A stretch of 5,662 nucleotides of DNA from Bacteroidota bacterium (GTDB lineage Bacteria > Bacteroidota > Bacteroidia > Flavobacteriales > Schleiferiaceae), in the NCBI GenBank assembly GCA_003023665.1, contig PXYR01000109.1, positions 1 to 5,662 of the forward strand, in the 5' to 3' direction. The notes under the pieces were generated by a model. The model saw only the letters and a list, made by a program, of their open reading frames with translations. It had not been told where the DNA came from and ran no database searches. Position numbers and translations under genes: made by a program. Positions 1 through 5,662 of this stretch are shown here, piece after piece; position 1 is the stretch's first letter, and the number at the start of each line of letters is the position of its first letter.

Positions 1-1119
1 GCTGTATTTCACCGCATTATCAATCAGGTTGGTCAATGCACTTTTAAATTGAGTCCGGTCTCCATAGTATTCATAATTGCCTTGAGCAATATTCAGATCA
101 ATCCATCCATTCCGCTGTTCAACAGTCAACTTAAAATGATTTACAGCTTCTTGGAGTACCACTGAAATATCAATCGTTGATCGGTCAAGTGTCAATTCCT
201 CCTTATCTAGCATAGACATTTGAAGAACCGATTCCATTTGCGCATTCATTCGCTTATTCTCCTTCTTTACGATTGACAAATAACTCTGCATCTGTGCTGA
301 AGTCATCTGTTCACCGTTTTTCATTAATGCATCCACTGCTAAGTTTATGGTAGCTAAGGGTGTTTTAAACTCGTGGGACATATTATTTATGAAGTCACTC
401 TTTACGAGCGCTAATCGTTTTTGTTTTCTTCCTTGACGCTGCACCCCAAAAAAGGCTACAAGAATAACCGCTGAGAATAAAAGGGAAGCGATTAAAGACA
501 GATAAACACTTTTAGCCAAGTATATCTTTTCCGAAGGGAAATAAAGCAGGAGTTGTCTAGTCGGACCAAAAAAACTTTCCGCTAATACATAATTAAACGT
601 GGTCTGGTTGGGTTCAAAATCTTCGGAGACCAATTGACTTAGATAGCCATTTTCAACAATAGCCCACTTTGGAGATGTCCTTACCCCGTTGATTTTAAGC
701 TGGGCTGTAATAATGCTATCCATCTCCAAATCAGTTAACTGAGCGGCCCAAGGGAGTGAATTTTGAAAATTATCAATAAAGCCGCTAAACATGGAAGAAT
801 CTCCAAAACCCGAGGTAAAATTCTGCTGTCCTGAATACCAGCTCAAGGTGGTCTGACCCATGGGAGTATTTATAGTGACTGTACTATCCTTGGCATTTGA
901 GGATTTGAAACGCCCCATGCTCTTTCTTCTAACATACAATCTTACGCGTTCATTCAAACTCGTAGATGCAGTACCCACTTGTTGCTCAAACTGTTGACGT
1001 TGCAACTCCAATTGTCCTGAAAGCAAATTAAGCTGAAGTAATAAAGCACCAAGAACCGCAGCGGTAAGTACAGCAGTGATTGAATTGGCCTTAAAGATCT
1101 CTAGAAGTCGGCTTAACAT
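1..1119 (-). CDS. Membrane sensor histidine kinase, HAMP-less, C-terminus cut by the window edge
   Basis: The first 373 residues of a two-component sensor kinase are visible. The ATG at 1117-1119 is the only plausible start, because an in-frame TAG lies 15 nt upstream. Residues about 13-33 form a first membrane helix. Residues about 34-203 form an extracytoplasmic domain that opens with a Gln/Glu-rich stretch (about 35-60) likely to be helical. A second membrane helix spans about 204-225. Only about 15 basic residues separate it from the dimerisation helix, so there is no room for a HAMP domain. The H-box FINNMSHEFKTPLATI (243-258) carries the phospho-acceptor His249. The ATPase domain begins, and its N-box LTNLIDNAVKYS (362-373, key Asn368) ends the visible part; the G boxes lie outside. 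By family knowledge it autophosphorylates and passes phosphate to a response regulator, probably encoded next to it beyond the left end. The sensor domain resembles nothing I can name, so the signal is unknown. The style recalls RprX-type kinases of Bacteroidota, but I do not claim orthology. Confidence 0.93.
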   Translation of the reverse strand, partial: MLSRLLEIFKANSITAVLTAAVLGALLLQLNLLSGQLELQRQQFEQQVGTASTSLNERVRLYVRRKSMGRFKSSNAKDSTVTINTPMGQTTLSWYSGQQNFTSGFGDSSMFSGFIDNFQNSLPWAAQLTDLEMDSIITAQLKINGVRTSPKWAIVENGYLSQLVSEDFEPNQTTFNYVLAESFFGPTRQLLLYFPSEKIYLAKSVYLSLIASLLFSAVILVAFFGVQRQGRKQKRLALVKSDFINNMSHEFKTPLATINLAVDALMKNGEQMTSAQMQSYLSIVKKENKRMNAQMESVLQMSMLDKEELTLDRSTIDISVVLQEAVNHFKLTVEQRNGWIDLNIAQGNYEYYGDRTQFKSALTNLIDNAVKYS

Positions 1120-1177
1120 ATAGCGAATGTACTATACCCTAAGATTGAAAGATGAAGTTTTAACGCCGTTTAACAAT
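1120..1177 (-). promoter_or_regulatory. 58-bp intergenic gap with a weak candidate promoter for the kinase
   Basis: This is the only non-coding stretch in the window, between the moxR stop and the kinase ATG. On the minus strand a TTG at 1174-1176 is followed after exactly 19 nt by CATCTTTC (1147-1154). That matches four of the six fixed bases of the Bacteroidota -7 element TAnnTTTG, at a spacing usual for its -33 TTG. The match is weak and could be chance in AT-rich DNA. No hairpin followed by a T-run is visible, so read-through from moxR into the kinase is equally possible. No good ribosome binding site precedes the kinase ATG; the nearest purine run, AGGG, is about 17 nt away. Confidence 0.25.
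1157..1174. repeat. Imperfect inverted repeat upstream of the kinase gene
   Basis: The 18 bases GTTAAACGGCGTTAAAAC (minus strand) contain near-complementary arms around a central G, with core halves AACG and CGTT and AT-rich flanks broken by one unpaired base. The repeat sits inside the spacer of the candidate promoter. This is a possible place for a dimeric regulator to bind, for example the kinase's own response regulator. The stem is too short and too AT-rich to be a convincing terminator, and no T-tract follows. Its function is a guess. Confidence 0.22.
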
Positions 1178-2140
1178 CTACAATAACTGTTCAATTATAT
1201 CATCTGCAGATAGCCCTTCAGCCTTGGCCTTATAATTAATCACAATTCTGTGACGTAATATTGGTTTAGCAACGGCTTTGACATGTGATATTGTAGGTGA
1301 CCCCTGTCCGTCCATTATTGATTTTGCCTTGGCAGCCAAAATGAGGTTCTGCGAAGCACGAGGTCCGGCTCCCCAATTCAAATATTCTTGAGCCTTTGGA
1401 TGACAACTGTCTGAATTTGGTCTTGTTTTTCTAACAAGATCAACAGCGTATTGAATGGTTTCATCAACAACAGGTAATCTCCGCAGGGCCTCTTGGAGTT
1501 TGCCAATAGCTTCTGCCGTAAATACCTCATTAATTTTAACCTCCCTAGATATAGTGGTCTGTCTAACCACTTCCTCTTCCTCCGATTGAGTGGGATATCC
1601 AACGGCAATATTGAATAAAAATCTATCCAGTTGTGCTTCCGGCAATGGGTAAGTCCCCTCCTGCTCAATTGGGTTTTGTGTGGCCAAAACAAAGAAAGGT
1701 TTGGGCAAATCATAAGTTATACCCCCTACACTCACGCGTTTCTCCTGCATGGATTCTAATAAAGCAGCTTGTGTTTTAGGCGGCGTTCTATTGATCTCAT
1801 CTGCCAAAATCACATTGGCAAAAACAGGTCCCTTTCTAAACTCAAATATGCGGTCTTTATTGAGAATCTCGGTACCTGTTATATCCGTTGGCATCAAATC
1901 AGGCGTGAATTGAATTCTTGAAAATTTCAAACCTAGGGCCTCACTAACTGTGGTGACAAGTAGAGTTTTAGCAAGTCCAGGAACACCAATCAAGAGACTA
2001 TGACCTCCAACAAGTATGGACATTGTAATGAGTTCAATAGCTTCATTTTGTCCTACTATTAACTTAGCCACTTCACCTTTGAACCTTTTAACTTTTTCCG
2101 GTGCCGACTCTAATGTTTGTATTACTTCTTGATCAGTCAT
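1178..2140 (-). CDS. moxR: MoxR-family AAA+ ATPase
   Basis: A 320-residue cytoplasmic AAA+ ATPase of the MoxR family, of normal length for the family. Motifs, numbered from the chosen ATG: Walker A GVPGLAKT (52-59) with the family's AKT ending; Walker B ILADE (111-115) followed by INRTPPKTQAALLE; sensor 1 TQNP (154-157); LDRF (171-174) with the probable arginine finger Arg173; and the lid domain with sensor 2 GAGPRAS (257-263, Arg261). MoxR proteins are thought to act as ATP-driven chaperones for complex assembly or maturation, often with VWA-domain partners. Start choice: the frame stays open to a GTG at 2174-2176, but the ATG at 2138-2140 is better. It gives the usual MoxR N-terminus and forms an ATGACTGA overlap with the surA stop, typical of translational coupling. 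The extra 12 residues from the GTG merely read through the conserved surA 3' end. No DUF58 or VWA gene follows directly, since the next gene is a kinase. The symbol is given at family level. Confidence 0.95.
   Translation of the reverse strand: MTDQEVIQTLESAPEKVKRFKGEVAKLIVGQNEAIELITMSILVGGHSLLIGVPGLAKTLLVTTVSEALGLKFSRIQFTPDLMPTDITGTEILNKDRIFEFRKGPVFANVILADEINRTPPKTQAALLESMQEKRVSVGGITYDLPKPFFVLATQNPIEQEGTYPLPEAQLDRFLFNIAVGYPTQSEEEEVVRQTTISREVKINEVFTAEAIGKLQEALRRLPVVDETIQYAVDLVRKTRPNSDSCHPKAQEYLNWGAGPRASQNLILAAKAKSIMDGQGSPTISHVKAVAKPILRHRIVINYKAKAEGLSADDIIEQLL
2133..2140 (-). promoter_or_regulatory. ATGACTGA stop/start overlap coupling surA and moxR
   Basis: The moxR ATG (2138-2140) precedes the surA TGA (2133-2135) within eight bases. 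Ribosomes ending surA can restart on moxR after a short backward shift. No Shine-Dalgarno-like sequence lies upstream, which fits both coupling and the general weakness of such sites in Bacteroidota. The overlap is the main reason for preferring this start over the in-frame GTG 36 nt upstream. Confidence 0.7.
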
Positions 2141-3488
2141 CTCTGTTGCTGTTCCAATTGGCCAATTTATTTTCACAGGAATAGTATCCGGAATTTACCT
2201 TAACGTAGGTTTCTAGCAATTTTTCCTCTTTCCATTCTTCTACAATTCTATTCTGTTTCTCTTGAAGTGCAAAACCCTTGATTCTTGTAAAATCAATATC
2301 CAAATTTGCCTTATGTGGTTCAAACTTCTTATCTAAACGAACAATTCTAAAAGCTTCCTTCTGGTCACGTGTTTGATAAAAACTGGCTTCGGAAAGCTCG
2401 CCTTCATCCATATTGTTGATCAATGAAAACAAACCTCTATCCAAACTACTCACCTCAAACCTGTTATTACCGCTTTGGAAATTACTCATTTGACCACCAT
2501 TAAATTTGGTTTGTTCATCTTCTGAATACGTTCTTGCAGCCTGCTCAAATGTCATATCACCATTTTTTATGGCCACTGCAATGCTGTCAAGGAAATTTTT
2601 GGCTTCAGTTAAATTCGCCTGAGTCATTTTTGGTTTAATCAAAATATGGCGCAAGTCCAGCTCTTCTCCTCTTTTTTCAAGGAGTTGAACTATGTGATAA
2701 CCAAATTGACTCTTAAACGGGTCGCTTATTTCACCTTTCTTTAAGTTGAAAGCAACTGCTTCAAACTCCTTTACAAAAACACCTCTTTGAATGGCCTTAT
2801 ATTCACCGCCCTTCTTATTTGATCCGGGATCTTCACTATAAAGTATAGCCATTGAAGAGAATGAGCTTCCGTTCTCTATGCGTTCTTTCAAGGTCTTTAA
2901 TTTTTCAATAACCTCAGACTCGGCTTCTTTTGAAATTTCGGGGTACTTCACAATATGGCTCAATTCTGCTTCTTCAGAAATTAGAGGAACGCTATCCGTT
3001 GGTAAATTTTCATAAAACTCTCTCACCTCTGAAGGAGTTACTTCAATACCTTCAACTACCGTCATTTGCATGCGTTGAGCTGTCAATTGATCGCGTACCA
3101 ACGTTCGCATATCTTCTTTGATCTCAATAACCGATTTTTCGTAAAATTCCTCTAATTTCTTTTGATCACCCATTTGTGCAATCAACTGTTGGATACGACG
3201 ATCCATATTTGCCTCAACCTCTTCTTCCCCCACAGTCACTGAATCAATTTCCGCATGGTGGATCAAAAGTCGCTGAAAGAGTAATTCTTCAAAAACAGCA
3301 CATTCGTTAATGTCCTCGCCAAAGTTTTGACGACGCATCATATCATATTGTTCATCCACTTCGCTCTTGAGAATAACATCTCCCCCTACAACTGCAACCA
3401 CGCCATCCACGGTTTGGCCTTGACCAAATGCTAATATTGTAAACCCTAAAACACTAATGAATGTATAAATCGCCCTTTTCAATTGCAT
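2133..3488 (-). CDS. surA: SurA-type periplasmic chaperone / peptidyl-prolyl isomerase
   Basis: A complete 451-residue protein with the SurA layout. A Sec signal peptide covers residues 1 to about 22 (basic MQLKR, hydrophobic core, likely cut at AFG|Q). The N-terminal chaperone region is about 26-172 and contains DGVVAVVGGDVILKSEVDEQ. Parvulin domain 1 is about 174-272, domain 2 about 279-386, and a C-terminal helical segment ends near the Cys438/Trp445 region. Domain 1 keeps typical parvulin features: His178 in LSHIV, YSEDPG (217-222), GG (227-228), FEAVAF (242-247) and FGYHIV with His265. Domain 2 begins well (RHILIKP, His281; YSED; GG 331-332) but ends in AFRIV, with Arg381 where the catalytic-type His is expected. 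The family escorts unfolded outer-membrane proteins across the periplasm. The ATG at 3486-3488 lies inside the upstream gene (35-nt overlap) and is required for the signal peptide. Only two cysteines (63 and 438) are present. Family assignment is firm; orthology to E. coli SurA is by architecture. Confidence 0.93.
   Translation of the reverse strand: MQLKRAIYTFISVLGFTILAFGQGQTVDGVVAVVGGDVILKSEVDEQYDMMRRQNFGEDINECAVFEELLFQRLLIHHAEIDSVTVGEEEVEANMDRRIQQLIAQMGDQKKLEEFYEKSVIEIKEDMRTLVRDQLTAQRMQMTVVEGIEVTPSEVREFYENLPTDSVPLISEEAELSHIVKYPEISKEAESEVIEKLKTLKERIENGSSFSSMAILYSEDPGSNKKGGEYKAIQRGVFVKEFEAVAFNLKKGEISDPFKSQFGYHIVQLLEKRGEELDLRHILIKPKMTQANLTEAKNFLDSIAVAIKNGDMTFEQAARTYSEDEQTKFNGGQMSNFQSGNNRFEVSSLDRGLFSLINNMDEGELSEASFYQTRDQKEAFRIVRLDKKFEPHKANLDIDFTRIKGFALQEKQNRIVEEWKEEKLLETYVKVNSGYYSCENKLANWNSNRDD
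3454..3488 (-). promoter_or_regulatory. 35-nt coding overlap between the lipoprotein gene and surA
   Basis: The surA ATG lies 35 nt before the TAG of the lipoprotein gene, in a different reading frame. The upstream stretch GAAGAAAATATAATAGCAA is A-rich with only a weak purine run. The overlap encodes the end of the lipoprotein (about the last 11 residues) and the basic start of the SurA signal peptide. This suggests that translation of the first gene opens the start of the second. Confidence 0.6.
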
Positions 3489-4293
3489 TTGCTATTATAT
3501 TTTCTTCGACTTTCTCAATTAAATCCATTCTACGTTTATTGAGAATCATCTTTCTTATACTTTCCCGCACATATTCCAATGGCGAATAACTATTTTCAAT
3601 CCTTAATTCACTTACGATTACAAAATATACCATCATAGTGTCCTCGCAGGTAAACCTTGGAGTTCTTTTCAAATAACTATAAGGGTTACCGGACTCTAAT
3701 GGTATATCAGCAAGAAATTCATCTAAAGGTACCCAAGATGAATCAGTATACGCGCTTTGGTCAGTTGCAAAAACTTCAATCCAATCTAAATACTTTTCTT
3801 CGTAGTAATTGCTTTTGAACCAGCGCTTTGCTTCATTAACCTTCTGTGCTTCAAGTGGAGCTGCAGTGAACTTTGCACGCACTATACTCTCCTTTAGTTC
3901 AAAATTGCTCAAATTCTTTTCGTAGTACTCACTAATCTCCGTGGCACTCACATTGGTATCCAAATTTTCGCTAACAAACCTTTCAATGTAAGCATGTTTC
4001 AGTAAATCATTTCTATACTGAATCACCAATTCTTCAAAATCCAATAAATCTTCTTTGAGATTGAATTCAGCGGCTTTTACCAACAACTGATTCTTAGCCC
4101 AATTTCTCACAATAGTGTGCAATAAAGCCACGCTATCGGCCTTGTTTAAAACACCCGGTTTAGGCAGCTGGCTTGCTATATCCTCATATAACAGTAGCTT
4201 ACCGTCTAAACTGGCTATAACATCACCATTTCCCTTTGTTTGATGCTTGCAAGAGCTGAGCAATAGAATCAAAAAAAGTAGTATATGGCGCAT
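3454..4293 (-). CDS. SurA-like lipoprotein with degenerate parvulin domain
   Basis: A 279-residue predicted lipoprotein. The short signal peptide ends in the lipobox LSSC, with Cys15 as the lipid-bearing residue. The following residues KHQTKGN lack the acidic surface-export signal described for some Bacteroidota lipoproteins, so a periplasm-facing anchor is more likely. Residues 24-135 resemble the SurA N-terminal chaperone region (VIASLDGKLLLYEDI, then long helices and a segment SATEISEYYEKN). Residues about 136-231 have the order and length of a parvulin domain (strand VRAKFTAAP, helix, YFVIVSEL closing strand) but lack the catalytic His, the GG pair and the GYH motif. A helical tail follows (about 239-275). 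I infer a holdase or folding helper without isomerase activity. It starts 3 nt after the upstream gene's TAA (TAAAACATG) and overlaps surA by 35 nt, so its expression is likely coupled to both. Homologues are usually called peptidylprolyl isomerase or hypothetical protein. Confidence 0.85.
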   Translation of the reverse strand: MRHILLFLILLLSSCKHQTKGNGDVIASLDGKLLLYEDIASQLPKPGVLNKADSVALLHTIVRNWAKNQLLVKAAEFNLKEDLLDFEELVIQYRNDLLKHAYIERFVSENLDTNVSATEISEYYEKNLSNFELKESIVRAKFTAAPLEAQKVNEAKRWFKSNYYEEKYLDWIEVFATDQSAYTDSSWVPLDEFLADIPLESGNPYSYLKRTPRFTCEDTMMVYFVIVSELRIENSYSPLEYVRESIRKMILNKRRMDLIEKVEENIIANAIEKGDLYIH

Positions 4294-4296
4294 GTT

Positions 4297-5662
4297 TTAG
4301 TCAGCTAACTCTTGGAAAAGACTATCCCGAACCTTTTTATTTATGCTCACTGGAAATTTTTCTTTCAACTCTGCAATCCAAGCCTTTTCAATCTCATTTT
4401 GATAACTTGCAATAACCAAACCCTTGACTTCATTGAGCGCCTTTGGACTGGCAGGAATAAAGTTAAAAACCTGTAAAACAGCAAAGCCATCACCTATAGC
4501 TACTGGCCCGAATACACCTTGTTCTTTTTCCCAAATGTTATTGAAGACAATTTCATCTTTCCGCTCTGCAACGCCTTCTGAAACCGCTACGGTAAGTGCC
4601 TCATTCTCCTCCAATAATTTCTTGAGTTTATCAATTTTATTATTCGCCGCTCTTTTGTAGATCTTTTTTGCGATTTTTTCATCACTGGTAACCCAAAGCT
4701 TATATCTAATTCTATCCTCCCAGCTGAAATCAAACTTCACTTTTTCATAATGATTATAAATACCTAGACTATCCTTGGCCGCTTTGTCCCAAACCACTTC
4801 TTGTGTCAAATCAAAAAGTAGAATACCCTCTCGGTATTCTCTAACTAAGTTTCTAAATTCTGGATATTTATTTTCAAGTTGACTATCCTCATAACCAATG
4901 ATTCTGTCGTTCGCGTGTACCTCAAATAGCAATCGTAAATATTCATTCACGGACGACTCCTGCATAGGTTTTTGATTCATAGACCAAAATTCTAACAGCT
5001 CTGACATTAGCAGTTCTTCATCCGCATAGGTGGCAATTACACGATCATATCTCACTTTAGGGATTTGCCAATTACCTTTTGCAAAGCTCGCTTTATTCAC
5101 CAAGGCAACCGCTCTTTTGTAATCGCGTTCATTGACTGTAAAGTCATACTCCATTTTCAAAGACTTTACAAATTTAGCAGCGCCTAGCTGGCTTCTATTA
5201 TCTCTTTTAATTTTTGCCAAAATTTCCTTTTCTAGGTTTTCAAAAGATGGCAGTGGTTTTTTTTCTATCAATTGAATAACATGCCAGCCAATGTTCGTTT
5301 GAATTGGGCCCGAATAATCCCCTGGTTGTTGCAATTCAAAAGCCGCTATTTCAAAGGCAGGCATCATCTTATTAATCCCAAATTCAGGCATCTCCCCGCC
5401 TCTAGACTTCGTTTTTCTATCTTCACTATAGGTCACAAGATCCATGAAATCCTCGCCATTTTCCAGTCTTTGGTGAATTTCATTGATACTTCTAAGAGCA
5501 CGAGCTTTTTCCTCCTTATCAGCTCTTTCCCCAGCAGCAAAGAATATTTGACGAACACGTACCGTTCCACTTTCCGGTCTTCTATCTGTGGTTTTAATCA
5601 GGTGGTAACCATATTGCGACCTTATTGGCTTGCTGATTTCACCTATTCCCTGATTAAATGCT
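4297..5662 (-). CDS. Large PpiC/SurA-type peptidyl-prolyl isomerase, N-terminus outside the window
   Basis: The last 454 residues are visible, and the frame stays open to the right edge. The Met codon at 5443-5445 is internal: the 72 codons before it encode clear parvulin sequence. Visible residues 1-26 end a parvulin domain (EISKPIRSQYGYHLIK). Residues about 33-134 are a second one with YSED (78-81), GG (88-89), MPAFE (100-104) and GWHVIQLIEKK (His127), but Gln38 (RQIFF) replaces the usual first-strand His. A long helical region follows, with YREGILLFDL and VVWDKAAKDSLG, segments I recognise from large Bacteroidota periplasmic isomerases. Residues about 317-403 look like a third, degraded parvulin-like unit ending GVFGPVAIGDGFAVLQVF. 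The tail SPKALNEVKGLVIASYQNEIEKAW is also typical of this group. The full protein is probably 600-750 residues with a signal peptide; this is an inference from the family. It should act on periplasmic clients and heads the visible operon. Confidence 0.92.
   Translation of the reverse strand, partial: AFNQGIGEISKPIRSQYGYHLIKTTDRRPESGTVRVRQIFFAAGERADKEEKARALRSINEIHQRLENGEDFMDLVTYSEDRKTKSRGGEMPEFGINKMMPAFEIAAFELQQPGDYSGPIQTNIGWHVIQLIEKKPLPSFENLEKEILAKIKRDNRSQLGAAKFVKSLKMEYDFTVNERDYKRAVALVNKASFAKGNWQIPKVRYDRVIATYADEELLMSELLEFWSMNQKPMQESSVNEYLRLLFEVHANDRIIGYEDSQLENKYPEFRNLVREYREGILLFDLTQEVVWDKAAKDSLGIYNHYEKVKFDFSWEDRIRYKLWVTSDEKIAKKIYKRAANNKIDKLKKLLEENEALTVAVSEGVAERKDEIVFNNIWEKEQGVFGPVAIGDGFAVLQVFNFIPASPKALNEVKGLVIASYQNEIEKAWIAELKEKFPVSINKKVRDSLFQELAD

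Noticed and set aside
1120..1177. A rho-independent terminator between moxR and the kinase gene.
   Set aside because: The only inverted repeat is short, AT-rich and imperfect, and no T-run follows it on the minus strand.
1378..1713. An open frame of about 111 codons on the minus strand inside moxR.
   Set aside because: It runs in another frame through the conserved AAA+ region and its product looks like no known protein. It is a shadow of moxR.
2156..2167. A perfect 12-bp palindrome, AATTGGCCAATT, just upstream of the moxR ATG.
   Set aside because: It lies wholly within the surA coding sequence (conserved C-terminal KLANW), has no loop to form an RNA hairpin, and 12-bp palindromes can occur by chance. 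No second copy was noticed.
2930..3121. A short plus-strand open frame of 63 codons within surA.
   Set aside because: It is antisense to conserved SurA sequence and has no recognisable domain or separate start signal.
4424..4660. A plus-strand open frame of 78 codons rich in Ser, Ala and Leu.
   Set aside because: It is antisense to the C-terminal part of the large isomerase. Its low-complexity composition is what antisense reading of a Lys/Glu-rich helical protein gives.
5443..5445. The ATG here as the start of the large isomerase.
   Set aside because: The same frame continues without a stop to the window edge and encodes clear parvulin motifs (SQYGYHLIK), so this Met is internal.
1..5662. 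A mobile element, defence system, CRISPR array or other accessory island.
   Set aside because: No transposase, integrase, terminal repeats, direct-repeat array or effector-like genes are present. The genes are tightly packed, co-directional and of household envelope function.

Overview
The window looks like a chromosomal core segment of a Bacteroidota bacterium, probably a marine Cytophagales-type lineage. This rests on the moderate-to-low GC content, the absence of clear Shine-Dalgarno sequences, the sensor kinase H-box of the FINNMSHEFKTPL type, and a chain of SurA-like periplasmic folding factors ending in a MoxR ATPase. The placement is inferred from protein style, not from a database match. 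All genes lie on the minus strand, so transcription runs from the right end to the left end.

In transcription order, the right end (4297-5662) holds the C-terminal 454 residues of a large SurA/PpiC-type peptidyl-prolyl isomerase whose start is outside the window. Three bases later comes a small lipoprotein (3454-4293) with a SurA-like layout and a badly degraded parvulin domain. It overlaps by 35 nt a complete SurA homologue (2133-3488) with a signal peptide and two parvulin domains. That gene overlaps by 8 nt a MoxR-family AAA+ ATPase (1178-2140). The four genes look like one translationally coupled operon. After a 58-bp gap, the only non-coding stretch, a membrane sensor histidine kinase starts (1-1119). 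It is cut by the left end just after its N-box.

The three SurA-like proteins should act in the periplasm on unfolded outer-membrane or secreted proteins. One is tethered as a lipoprotein and at least one is soluble. The MoxR ATPase is cytoplasmic, and its link to them is known only from gene order. The kinase could sense envelope state and may have its own weak promoter in the 58-bp gap. I see no mobile element, CRISPR array, tRNA, rRNA or riboswitch. Much of the window is ordinary Bacteroidota envelope biology. The points worth a second look are the pattern of retained and lost parvulin residues across the three chaperones, a possible disulfide in the SurA homologue, and the coupling of moxR to this cluster.
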